A DNA stretch of 64,000 nt from Canicola haemoglobinophilus (GTDB taxonomy: Bacteria > Pseudomonadota > Gammaproteobacteria > Enterobacterales > Pasteurellaceae), in the NCBI RefSeq assembly GCF_002015075.1, contig NZ_MUXZ01000027.1, positions 15,456 through 79,455 of the forward strand, in the 5' to 3' direction. Under the pieces are notes generated by a model that saw only the letters and a list, made by a program, of their open reading frames with translations, had not been told where the DNA came from and did no database searches. Each line of letters begins with the position of its first letter. Position 1 is the stretch's first letter. Positions 46,197 through 55,018 of the stretch are shown here, piece after piece. The translations under genes and the position numbers were made by a program.

Positions 46197-48620
46197 TTAC
46201 CAACGATAGCTTACATTAACGCCAAAATTAGTTTCTGAATGTTGAGAGCCATATTTCTGTAACTTAAGATTAGAACCAACAGTCAAGCCATTGTTAAAAC
46301 GTTTTTCAAGTCCTGTAGAAAGCCCATAAATAACATTACTTGAACCTACTTTATGGTTATTTGCAGAATAGTTAGATTGAGATAATGTCATATCATCATT
46401 GATTAGCGCAACATTAGGGCGAATATTTACGCTCACATCATTAAATTTATATTCTACATTGAAACCCACATCACCAGCATATAAGGTTCGTTTATTGACT
46501 GCTACATCTTCATCAATTAAGGTTCTTGATGAACGTGAAACATAGGCACCGAGAGATGGGCTAATACTGAGCTGTTCATTAAGTTTTAGTTGATAAGCAT
46601 AATTGACATAAGCATCAATGTTATTATTACGCTCTAACATATTTTGATGTTTCACACCGCGATAGCGTACAAATCCAGAAACTTGGTGAGCATCTTTTTG
46701 ATATTGTGCTCTAATACCTGTTTCATAGCTATCCAGATCTTTATGGCGATGCTCAAAGAATAAACCTACTTTAAAGTTATCGCTTAGTGCAGCATTCGCA
46801 CCTAAGGATAATCGGTTATATTTCGAACCTACATCATAATGGGCAAACACATTATCAAAAGAGCGGTATAAAATATCATGGTTATATTCATTGAGTGCTT
46901 GAGCCGATTTTGCATATTTATCAAAATCTAATTTAGTATTTGTTAAGGCTAAAAATCTACTATGTAAATCATCATATAAGCTATTTATACCAAGGTAATC
47001 AAGATAGGTTGTATCATCAGGCGATGTAATACGATTTACATCTGCAAGACCAGCAGAAAAGAAACGACTGGATGAAGGTAAAGCGTTAGCCACTGCTTTA
47101 GCTTTTTCTTTAAGATCATTGGTTTTTTCTTTTAAGTCCTCCATTGCACCATCGATAGCAACAGATAATGGAATTGCATAATCGTTCGCTTTACGCATTT
47201 TTGCAATTAACTCATCTTTCTGTGCTTTATTTAGATTATCCATGGCATTAATTTTTTCAATTTCTTCAGCCATTACATCAGGCAAATTCCACTCTAATGC
47301 TTTCGCCTCTATTTTTTCCATTAAGTTAGTAAGGTTTTTGACGGTAATATCGCCGTCATCTTCATAAGCAATAAATAAGTTTCCGTCTTTATAAGCAAGA
47401 GATGAGTAACCTGCTCCAGCCGCATTTCCAGAACCTGGACGAATAATTTCAACTTGATATTTATGGTTAGGATCTTTAGCATCTAGCATCCAAAGTGCCA
47501 GGTTACCACGAGACCAGTTATCGTTATTACCATTTGGTTTAGATACCAATAATACTTTACGACCATTAGGCAAAGTTACATAAAGAGAAGAACCTTGCGT
47601 TGTCTGAGATGTGGTACCACTAAAACCATTTACAGGGGTAAATTCATGCCAAGTTTCTCCTAAGTCAGTTGTATAGTATGCCCATCGGTTATTGCCTCGA
47701 CCTGTCACTACTAATTTTCCAGGCTCAACTTCAAAAACCATGTTTTCTAGGGATTGTCCATTCATTGAAAGTGGTGTTTTTGTTGCCTTCATATCCCAAG
47801 TTTTTCCATTATCCGTAGAATACATGAGTGTTGTTGCAATAAATGTATTTGTACGGTTTGGACTACCCGCAGTATTAGAATTTTGGTGCGTAGTTTGGAT
47901 AGGAAATACTAAGGTTCCATCACGCATCACAATACCTGAACCTACCCCACCCAAGAAACCAATAACTGGATTTCCATTCCCTTTTTGTACTTTTGAAAAC
48001 ACCTCTGGATTACTCTGTTTACTAAATTCAGCATTTTTCCCCCAAGTATGACCATCATCGGTAGATTTATATATTGTTGTAGCCCATACATTATTATTGA
48101 AATACTTTATACGATCTGTATTCCAGTTATGCACTCCATTAGCCCAGTTACCGTGCATTACATATAAGCTGCCATCAATAGGGTTGTGTAAGATCGTAGG
48201 GTCCATTGCACGACGTCGAGGATCTTTACCTACATCAAAGGTCCAAGCTGTTTTCCTAGTCCAAGTATGCCCACCATCTTCTGAGATTGCGATACCTGGA
48301 TCGATTCGATTTTGGTCATTAGCCCCATTCCATCTTAAATCAAACATAACAACCAATTTATTATCCTCAGTAATTGTCATAGCAGGAATTCGGCTGTAAT
48401 GTAAATTTACAGTGCCTGGTGCTTCACCATTAGGACCCACTCCTTCCCAAGGTTTACTAGGGACATTAACTGTAAAATTATCAATCCCTTTTCTTTTTGT
48501 AATATTAGTAAGGTTTTCATTTAAATCAGCTTTCCAAAAACTGTTCGCATGCAATGTTGAAGATAAAGCAAGAAAAATAAGCGAAGGGATAAAGGCATTT
48601 TTTAGACGAAACTTTTTCAT
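46197..48620 (-). CDS. sialidase with autotransporter beta-barrel
   Basis: Predicted surface exo-sialidase of 807 aa. The signal peptide is residues 1-25. The catalytic propeller (about 45-430) has the first arginine in YSRIPA (R77), four Asp-boxes (SEDGGHTW 113-120, STDDGHTW 186-193, STDNGKTW 268-275, TTDLGETW 317-324), further arginines near 308 and 371, and a tyrosine candidate at 405 in GAGYSSLAY. A charged helical linker (about 430-515) leads to an autotransporter barrel (about 530-807) ending in NVSYRW. P. multocida NanB has the same plan. No nan catabolic genes are nearby, and there are no uptake sequences, suggesting acquisition. The 263 bp upstream are very AT-rich without a gene. 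Confidence 0.88.
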   Translation of the reverse strand: MKKFRLKNAFIPSLIFLALSSTLHANSFWKADLNENLTNITKRKGIDNFTVNVPSKPWEGVGPNGEAPGTVNLHYSRIPAMTITEDNKLVVMFDLRWNGANDQNRIDPGIAISEDGGHTWTRKTAWTFDVGKDPRRRAMDPTILHNPIDGSLYVMHGNWANGVHNWNTDRIKYFNNNVWATTIYKSTDDGHTWGKNAEFSKQSNPEVFSKVQKGNGNPVIGFLGGVGSGIVMRDGTLVFPIQTTHQNSNTAGSPNRTNTFIATTLMYSTDNGKTWDMKATKTPLSMNGQSLENMVFEVEPGKLVVTGRGNNRWAYYTTDLGETWHEFTPVNGFSGTTSQTTQGSSLYVTLPNGRKVLLVSKPNGNNDNWSRGNLALWMLDAKDPNHKYQVEIIRPGSGNAAGAGYSSLAYKDGNLFIAYEDDGDITVKNLTNLMEKIEAKALEWNLPDVMAEEIEKINAMDNLNKAQKDELIAKMRKANDYAIPLSVAIDGAMEDLKEKTNDLKEKAKAVANALPSSSRFFSAGLADVNRITSPDDTTYLDYLGINSLYDDLHSRFLALTNTKLDFDKYAKSAQALNEYNHDILYRSFDNVFAHYDVGSKYNRLSLGANAALSDNFKVGLFFEHRHKDLDSYETGIRAQYQKDAHQVSGFVRYRGVKHQNMLERNNNIDAYVNYAYQLKLNEQLSISPSLGAYVSRSSRTLIDEDVAVNKRTLYAGDVGFNVEYKFNDVSVNIRPNVALINDDMTLSQSNYSANNHKVGSSNVIYGLSTGLEKRFNNGLTVGSNLKLQKYGSQHSETNFGVNVSYRW

Positions 48621-48842
48621 TTGAGCTCCTTAAATTATTTAAAATTATGAGTTTCTAGGGTGGATATAGATTAAAGGATATAAATGAAAAATTCTGTGAG
48701 CTGTGTAACATTTGTGAAAAAAAACACCAAAATTTTTACTTTAAATGGAGTTTTGCTATATTTTTAAAGAAAATATAAAAAAACTGTAAATTTTATAAAA
48801 AATATTGAAAGTTTGATTTTATTTGGGGCTGGGTATATAAAA

Positions 48843-48869
48843 ATGGTGGACTTTTGAATTGCCCACCAT
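48843..48869 (-). terminator. fbp terminator
   Basis: On the minus strand the stem ATGGTGG / CCACCAT is followed by TTTTT, about 15 bp after the fbp stop. Confidence 0.8.
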
Positions 48870-48883
48870 AAGAAGAAAGGATT

Positions 48884-49891
48884 TTATTCTGCAGAGAATT
48901 CACACATAAATTCTTCTGCTTTTTTAACCATTTCTTTTGAACCAATAAAGAACGGTACTCTTTCGTGAAGTTCTTTTGGTTGAATGTCTAAAATACGATT
49001 TTTACCATCGCTTGCAATGCCGCCCGCTTGTTCAGCAAGGAAGGCCATTGGATTACCTTCGTACAATAAACGTAATTTACCGTTTGGATAAGTTGTTGCA
49101 CTTGGGTAAATATAAATTCCGCCTTTGAGCATATTGCGGTGGAAGTCAGAAACAAGTGAGCCAATATAGCGTGAGGCATAAGGACGGTTGGTGGACTTAT
49201 CTTCTTCTTGGCAATATTTAATGTATTTTTTTACCCCCATTGGGAATTTTAAATATTGTCCTTCGTTAATGGAGTAAATTTTGCCACTTGGTGGAATTTG
49301 AATATTTTCATGGGATAAACAAAATACCCCTAAAGATGGATCGTAAGTAAAACCATTTACCCCGTTACCTGTGGTGTAAACAAGCATGGTTGATGAACCA
49401 TAAACGATATAACCAGCAGCAACTTGTTTATGTCCCGGTTGCAAAAAGTCTTCTAAGGTGACAGGCGTTCCAATTGGAGAAACTCGGCGATAAATAGAGA
49501 AAATAGTACCAACGGCAACATTAACATCAATATTTGAAGAACCATCTAGAGGATCAGTGAGAATAACATATTTGGCATTGCGCCCACGTTCTGTATCAAA
49601 AGCAACGAAATTTTCTTCTTCCTCTGAAGCAAAGCCAGCAACTTCTTCTCTCGTGATTAAAGCCTGTTTCATCGTGTTATGAGCAAACAAATCTAACTTC
49701 ATTTGTGCTTCGCCTTGAACATTTTCAACGCCAGAATTACCGATAATATTATTAGTTAAACCAGCCTTGTTTATATCTCGATGAATGATTTTAGCCACTA
49801 AGCGTAAGGACGATAAAATCCCAGAGAGTTCCCCCTTTGCGTTGGGATATTCAGCTTGCTTTTCTACAATAAATTGTCCTAATGTTTTCAT
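48884..49891 (-). CDS. fbp: fructose-1,6-bisphosphatase class I
   Basis: Key gluconeogenic phosphatase. Metal-site motif LTDPLDGSSNIDVN and substrate motif YASRYIGSLVSDFHRN are intact. It is 335 aa with the start MKTLGQFIVEKQ at 49891, behind GAAGGA. The longer open frame from 49984 adds residues unlike the family. It is divergent from mpl, with a possible CRP site between them. Confidence 0.95.
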   Translation of the reverse strand: MKTLGQFIVEKQAEYPNAKGELSGILSSLRLVAKIIHRDINKAGLTNNIIGNSGVENVQGEAQMKLDLFAHNTMKQALITREEVAGFASEEEENFVAFDTERGRNAKYVILTDPLDGSSNIDVNVAVGTIFSIYRRVSPIGTPVTLEDFLQPGHKQVAAGYIVYGSSTMLVYTTGNGVNGFTYDPSLGVFCLSHENIQIPPSGKIYSINEGQYLKFPMGVKKYIKYCQEEDKSTNRPYASRYIGSLVSDFHRNMLKGGIYIYPSATTYPNGKLRLLYEGNPMAFLAEQAGGIASDGKNRILDIQPKELHERVPFFIGSKEMVKKAEEFMCEFSAE

Positions 49892-49984
49892 AATTTTGAT
49901 CCTTCTATATTTAAATTTACTCTCAGTTGGAGTTGATTTATTATAGCAACCTTCATTTTGAACGAATAAATTGATTTCTAACAA

Positions 49985-50000
49985 TGTGATCTATCACACA
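49985..50000. promoter_or_regulatory. possible CRP site between fbp and mpl
   Basis: TGTGA-TCTATC-ACACA has a perfect left half and four of five bases in the right half. The same stretch also reads as TGTGA and TCACA four bases apart, which is not the canonical spacing. CRP control of fbp would fit gluconeogenesis. Confidence 0.4.
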
Positions 50001-50031
50001 TTTTTTAATGAATTTGAGGGAAGAGATATAA

Positions 50032-51405
50032 ATGCACAATAAACATATTCATATTTTGGGTATCTGCGGTACTTTTATGGGCGGTGTAGCCATTATTGCA
50101 AAACAAATGGGCTATAAAGTAACTGGTTCAGACACCAATGTGTACCCACCTATGAGCACTTTCTTACAACAAAATGATATTGAAATCATACCGCACTTTG
50201 AGGTTTCTCAATTACAACCAGCACCAGATTTAGTGGTAATTGGCAATGCCATGAAACGTGGTAATCCTTGTGTGGAATATGTGTTGGAAAATAACTTGCC
50301 TTATATTTCAGGTCCACAATGGTTACATGATCATTTATTACGTGATCGCTGGGTATTGGCAGTATCAGGAACCCATGGCAAAACCACGACAACAGGTATG
50401 TTAAGCTGGATTTTGGAGCAAAATGGCTTACAACCGGGTTTTTTAATTGGTGGTATTGCAGGTAATTTTGGTGTTTCCGCTCGCTTAGGTAATAGCCCAT
50501 TTTTTGTTATCGAAGCAGATGAATATGACACAGCATTTTTTGATAAACGTTCTAAATTTGTTCATTACAATCCGAAAACCCTGATTATCAATAATCTTGG
50601 TTTTGATCACGCTGATATTTTTGACAACCTACAAGCTATTCAACGTCAGTTTCATCATATGATTAGAACGATGTCAAAAAGTGGGCGTATTCTTGCTTTT
50701 GCAAATGAGCAATCAGTTAAAGAAACCTTGGATATGGGATATTGGTCTGAAACACAATTTGTCGGACAAGAGCAAGAGTGGTACGCAGAAAGACTGACAC
50801 ATGATAGCTCACATTTTGCTGTCTATCACAAAGGTCAAAAAGCTGGCGAAGTGCGGTGGAATATTGTAGGGCAGCATAATATGCACAATGCATTGATGGC
50901 GATTGCTGCAGCTTATCATGCTGGTGTGCAAGTTGCAGATGCTTGCCAAGCGTTAGCTTCTTTTGTTAATGCGAAACGCCGTTTAGAAGTAAAAGGCGAA
51001 GTGAACAATATTACGGTTTATGATGATTTTGCTCATCATCCAGCAGAAATTCTTGCAACTTTAACCGCACTTCGCGATAAAGTTGGTGGGGGCGTACGTA
51101 TTTTGGCTGTGTTAGAACCAAGATCAAATACCATGAAAATGGGCGTGCATAAAGATGAAATTGCCCCAGCTTTAGCAAGAGCTGACTATGTATTTTTATT
51201 ACAACCAGACAATATTCCTTGGGATGTGGTTGAAATCGCCAATGATTGTGTGCAGCCAGCAAAATGGTCAGGTAATTTAGATAATTTAGTGGATTTAATT
51301 GCTGCAGAGGCACAACCAACAGATCATATTTTGGTAATGTCAAATGGGAGTTTTGGCGGAATTCATCAAAAATTATTAGATAAGTTACAACTGAAAAATA
51401 AATAA
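50032..51405 (+). CDS. mpl: UDP-MurNAc:L-Ala-gamma-D-Glu-meso-DAP ligase
   Basis: Murein-peptide recycling ligase. The Mur-ligase P-loop is VSGTHGKTTTTG near 116-127, and further motifs are EADEYDTAFFDKRSKF and HNALMAIAAA. It begins HIHILGICGTFMGG, typical of Mpl rather than MurC. It is 457 aa. A strong hairpin terminator follows. Confidence 0.95.
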   Translation: MHNKHIHILGICGTFMGGVAIIAKQMGYKVTGSDTNVYPPMSTFLQQNDIEIIPHFEVSQLQPAPDLVVIGNAMKRGNPCVEYVLENNLPYISGPQWLHDHLLRDRWVLAVSGTHGKTTTTGMLSWILEQNGLQPGFLIGGIAGNFGVSARLGNSPFFVIEADEYDTAFFDKRSKFVHYNPKTLIINNLGFDHADIFDNLQAIQRQFHHMIRTMSKSGRILAFANEQSVKETLDMGYWSETQFVGQEQEWYAERLTHDSSHFAVYHKGQKAGEVRWNIVGQHNMHNALMAIAAAYHAGVQVADACQALASFVNAKRRLEVKGEVNNITVYDDFAHHPAEILATLTALRDKVGGGVRILAVLEPRSNTMKMGVHKDEIAPALARADYVFLLQPDNIPWDVVEIANDCVQPAKWSGNLDNLVDLIAAEAQPTDHILVMSNGSFGGIHQKLLDKLQLKNK

Positions 51406-51418
51406 TTTAACTGAGTTT

Positions 51419-51445
51419 ATAGGCGAAAATTTTCGCCTATTTTTT
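51419..51445 (+). terminator. mpl terminator
   Basis: Perfect palindrome ATAGGCGAAAA / TTTTCGCCTAT followed by TTTTT, 14 bp after the mpl stop. Confidence 0.85.
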
Positions 51446-51517
51446 GCGTAAAGATATTTGGGACAATAGCCAGTATATAAGTTAATTGAGCATATAAATA
51501 AAAGTGCGGTATCAAAA

Positions 51518-52609
51518 TCATATGACTCGAATATAAACAGTAATTTCTTCTCTATCATGATAAAGATGTTTTGCTTGTAATTGAAAAGAGATATTTTGTT
51601 TGGCTAAGCTCTCTTCGATTTGCTCTAAGCATTGTTGAACTTCAATATAACGTTTTTTCATTGGTAATTTTAAATTGAAAATGGTTTCCTTACACCAACC
51701 TTTGATAAGCCATTGACTGATTAAATTCGCTATTCTACGTGGTTGTTCAACCATATCACAAACTAGCCAATCAATTTTACGGCGCTTAGGTGGCTGAAAT
51801 TTAAAACCGTCTTCAGCACAATGCTCAATTCTGCCTGTTTCATGTAAGCTAGCAGCCATTTTGCCATGGTCCACTGCATATACAAAAACGCCACGTTTAA
51901 CTAATTGATAAGTCCAACCACCAGGACAAGCACCTAAATCAACGGCATATTTATTTTCATTCAAGCTGAGTGCTTCTTGCTCACGAGGAATAAAATGCAG
52001 AATTGCCTCTTCTAATTTTAGGGTTGAACGACTAGGTGCTTCGGCTGGAAATTTTAATCGTGGGATGCCCATAATATGTTCAGAGTGGTTATTGTTATAA
52101 GAATAGCCAACATAACAACTATTAGGCTGAGTGAAAAAAATATGCAAGGTTATACCGCTCTTTTTGTTTTTAGCTTGTAACCAACCTTGCTTTTTGAGGG
52201 CTTGACGAAGAGGAACGGTAAATTTCCGACAAAAAGTAGCCAATGTTTTTGCGTCATTTGTATCCGCTGTTTCAACCCAAATATCAGAGCTTTGCATGAG
52301 ATTAATATGATTGCTTACTTGTTGATATTGCGCAATGATTGGCGTTATTCGATCTTGTTGTGGTAAATCTTGAATTTGCTCAGAAATAACCATCATTTGT
52401 CGAGCAAAAATGAGTTGATTAAAAGGAATTTTTCTAGCCAAAAGATCTGCATCACCAGCTTGATAACATTCAAAAATAACATAAGCGGAATTTTCTACTA
52501 CTCTGGCAAAACCAAAGACACCAAGTGCGGTTGCTTTTTCAGTTATTTCTGCGGCTAATTCTTTCTCAAAGCCACTGCGGCAATATAATGCTAATTTATT
52601 CATATTCAT
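51518..52609 (-). CDS. rlmM: 23S rRNA 2'-O-ribose methyltransferase (C2498)
   Basis: YgdE-type methyltransferase of 363 aa that modifies C2498 of 23S rRNA. The N-terminal THUMP-like domain starts MNKLALYCRSGFEKELA. The SAM-binding motif is YAVDLGACPGGWTYQL and the catalytic KDKE set includes D in WLVCDMVEQP and K in NLKLPMKKRY. Its start overlaps the end of gcvA by 14 bp, so the two are co-transcribed, as in other gammaproteobacteria. Confidence 0.94.
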   Translation of the reverse strand: MNMNKLALYCRSGFEKELAAEITEKATALGVFGFARVVENSAYVIFECYQAGDADLLARKIPFNQLIFARQMMVISEQIQDLPQQDRITPIIAQYQQVSNHINLMQSSDIWVETADTNDAKTLATFCRKFTVPLRQALKKQGWLQAKNKKSGITLHIFFTQPNSCYVGYSYNNNHSEHIMGIPRLKFPAEAPSRSTLKLEEAILHFIPREQEALSLNENKYAVDLGACPGGWTYQLVKRGVFVYAVDHGKMAASLHETGRIEHCAEDGFKFQPPKRRKIDWLVCDMVEQPRRIANLISQWLIKGWCKETIFNLKLPMKKRYIEVQQCLEQIEESLAKQNISFQLQAKHLYHDREEITVYIRVI

Positions 52610-53486
52610 TTTTTATCGCTTGTATAATCCATTGACGGAATAGGTTTATCTGCTCGTTATTTGATCTATTTAAGTGATTAACGACATAAAAAGATTTTGG
52701 ATCAGGTAAAGATTCATCTAATATCACTTGTAGATTTCCATTGTCAATTTCATGTTGTGCTAGAATTTTATTTGCTAAAACAATACCTTGCCCATGAACT
52801 GCTGCTTGTAGAGCCATAAAAGTATGGCTAAATAAAGGACCGTGCTGAATATCTAGATCCTCAATTTTTAATAACTGCGCCATATTACGCCAGTTGTCGC
52901 GAGTATGGATATGGATTAATGTATGTGCATGTAGATCTTTTTCTTGGGTTACTGGTTGTTGTTGCAATAATTTAGGTGAGGCAAGCAATAATAGATTTGC
53001 ATCAGCCAATTTTTCAGCTTGTAAACCGTCCCAATTTCCTTTTCCATAATAAATAGCAATATCAATTTCGTTATTTAAAGTAACCTCATCTTGATCTTCG
53101 CCTTTAAGACGTACTTCAATATCAGGATATTGCTGGTTAAATTCACTTAATTTAGGCACTAACCATTGCATTCCGAAAGTTTGTGGAACACTAATAGAAA
53201 GATGCGGTTCATTTTTTTGGGTTATTAATTTTGTTGTTGCATTAGCAAGACTATTTAAAATTTTACTGACATCAGTAAAATAAATTTTACCCAATTCGGT
53301 TAATTCTAAAGAGCGATTTTTGCGCTTAAATAATCTAACGCCTAAAAAATCCTCTAATAATTTTATTTGATGACTCACAGCAGCTTGAGTAACAAAAAGT
53401 TCATCGGCAGCTTTTGTAAAACTTAAATGCCTTGCGGAACTTTCAAAAGACTTCAATGAATTCAATGGAGGCAAACGTTTAAACAT
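52596..53486 (-). CDS. gcvA: LysR-type regulator GcvA
   Basis: LysR family activator or repressor of the glycine-cleavage system. The N-terminal helix-turn-helix is LSFTKAADELFVTQAAVSHQ and the start MFKRLPPLNSLKSFE is typical of GcvA. It is 296 aa with the start at 53486 behind GAGAAG. The divergent neighbour is the small RNA gcvB, the same layout as E. coli, which makes the assignment firm. The gcv operon itself is not in the window. Confidence 0.92.
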   Translation of the reverse strand: MFKRLPPLNSLKSFESSARHLSFTKAADELFVTQAAVSHQIKLLEDFLGVRLFKRKNRSLELTELGKIYFTDVSKILNSLANATTKLITQKNEPHLSISVPQTFGMQWLVPKLSEFNQQYPDIEVRLKGEDQDEVTLNNEIDIAIYYGKGNWDGLQAEKLADANLLLLASPKLLQQQPVTQEKDLHAHTLIHIHTRDNWRNMAQLLKIEDLDIQHGPLFSHTFMALQAAVHGQGIVLANKILAQHEIDNGNLQVILDESLPDPKSFYVVNHLNRSNNEQINLFRQWIIQAIKNEYE

Positions 53487-53612
53487 AATTCTTCTCAATT
53501 TTATTTTTTTAGATTATAATAGTCAGGATTTTATTCGGATTAGTTTTTCTAAAATATCATATAAAAAAATATCAGTTGTCTGACCAGTCCATTCCCCATA
53601 AAATGCACGCAT

Positions 53613-53790
53613 ACTTAATGATTGGTAATTCCTTACTGGTTAAAGAGTTTCGGACTTAAGTATGATGTTGTGTTTGCATATTGTTCGGGAAACCGAACCG
53701 AGTAACAAATTTTGAGTTACTCATTCACTTCCTGTATATTTTAAACCATTTTTTAGGTTACATACCGCTCTTCTAAGAGCGGTATTTTTT
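53613..53790 (+). ncRNA. gcvB: small regulatory RNA GcvB
   Basis: An RNA of about 178 nt divergent from gcvA. The G/U-rich R1 region TATGATGTTGTGTTTGCATA (53661-53680) matches the conserved GcvB seed, and the later block TTCACTTCCTGTATATTTT (from 53725) matches E. coli TTCACTTCCTGTACATTT. Hairpins are seen at 53684-53697 and 53700-53722. The 3' end is the Rho-independent terminator at 53762-53790. It represses amino-acid and peptide transporter mRNAs through Hfq in enterics. The start at 53613 is estimated from the E. coli 5' end. There is no protein gene in 53487-53940. Confidence 0.88.
53762..53790 (+). terminator. gcvB terminator
   Basis: Stem ATACCGCTCTT / AAGAGCGGTAT with a one-base loop and a T6 tail. 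Confidence 0.9.
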
Positions 53791-53940
53791 CATGGGCGCA
53801 ATTCTAACATAAAATTGCCTTAGCTTATTCATTCCATTCAATAAAATCCTTTTAAATATTTTCAATACCCAGTTTTCAACCCGCTGAGAATGGTGTAGAT
53901 TAAATTCCACTATTTGATAAATATAAATAAGGAAGTAAAA

Positions 53941-54960
53941 ATGAGTAAAAATATTGATTGGGAAAATCTTGGTTTCAGCTATATCAAAACAGATTATCGC
54001 TATATTGCTTATTGGAAAAATGGTGAATGGTCAAAAGGCGAATTAACCCAAGATAATGTCTTACATATTAGTGAAGGCTCAACTGCATTGCATTATGGCC
54101 AACAATGCTTTGAGGGCTTAAAAGCTTATCGTTGCAAAGACGGTTCAATTAACTTATTCCGCCCAGAACAAAATGCGCTGCGTATGCAAAAAAGTTGCCA
54201 ACGTTTGTTAATGCCTGAAATACCAGTAGAAATGTTTGTAGATGCTTGTAAACAAGTTGTGAAAGCAAATAAAGACTGGCTAGGTCCTTATGGTTCTGGT
54301 GCAACACTTTATTTACGCCCATTTTTAATTGGCGTTGGCGATAATGTTGGCGTTAGTCCTGCACCTGAATATATATTTTCCATCTTCTGCTGTCCTGTTG
54401 GTGCCTATTTTAAAGGCGGCATGAAACCCACTAATTTTATTGTTTCTGACTATGATCGTGCTGCACCACAAGGCACTGGAGCCGCGAAAGTTGGCGGAAA
54501 TTATGCAGCAAGTCTTTACCCAGGAAAAATGGCTAAAGCACGCAATTTTGCTGATTGTATCTACCTTGATCCAGCGAAACATACCAAAATAGAAGAAGTT
54601 GGCTCTGCAAATTTCTTTGGTATAACCAAAGATAACAAATTTGTTACCCCATTATCGCCATCAATCCTACCTAGTATTACTAAATATTCTTTGCTCTACT
54701 TAGCAAAAGAGCGGTTGGGAATGGATGTGGTTGAAGGAGATGTTTATATCGATCAACTTGACCAATTTAAAGAGGCTGGAGCTTGTGGAACAGCAGCAGT
54801 AATTACGCCAATTGGTGGTATTCAATATGGCGATAATTTCCATGTATTTTATTCCGAAACAGAAGTGGGCGAAGTAACAACTAAACTTTACAATGAATTA
54901 GTCGGTATTCAATTTGGCGATGTTGAAGCGCCAGAAGGTTGGATTGTTAAAGTGGAATAA
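53941..54960 (+). CDS. ilvE: branched-chain amino acid aminotransferase
   Basis: PLP enzyme for the last step of Val, Leu and Ile synthesis. It is of the longer class IV type II group, with the PLP-lysine region AAKVGGNYAASLYPG and the motif EEVGSANFFG. The start MSKNIDWENLGF at 53941 follows AAGGAAG; the open frame from 53914 lacks a site. It is 339 aa. No other ilv gene is adjacent. It ends at a terminator made of inverted uptake sequences. Confidence 0.93.
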   Translation: MSKNIDWENLGFSYIKTDYRYIAYWKNGEWSKGELTQDNVLHISEGSTALHYGQQCFEGLKAYRCKDGSINLFRPEQNALRMQKSCQRLLMPEIPVEMFVDACKQVVKANKDWLGPYGSGATLYLRPFLIGVGDNVGVSPAPEYIFSIFCCPVGAYFKGGMKPTNFIVSDYDRAAPQGTGAAKVGGNYAASLYPGKMAKARNFADCIYLDPAKHTKIEEVGSANFFGITKDNKFVTPLSPSILPSITKYSLLYLAKERLGMDVVEGDVYIDQLDQFKEAGACGTAAVITPIGGIQYGDNFHVFYSETEVGEVTTKLYNELVGIQFGDVEAPEGWIVKVE

Positions 54961-54974
54961 TTAAACGAAAAACA

Positions 54975-55018
54975 AACCGCACTTTTTGAGGTTAAATCAG
55001 AAAGTGCGGTTGTTTTTT
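54975..55018. terminator. terminator of two inverted uptake sequences (ilvE / lptG)
   Basis: AACCGCACTTT at 54975-54985 pairs with AAAGTGCGGTT at 55001-55011 and is followed by T7. It lies between the convergent ilvE and lptG genes, touching the lptG stop. Confidence 0.85.

Noticed and set aside
49892..49984. A 31-residue N-terminal extension of fbp
   Set aside because: It lacks a ribosome site, covers the promoter and is unlike the family; MKTLGQF at 49891 has GAAGGA before it.
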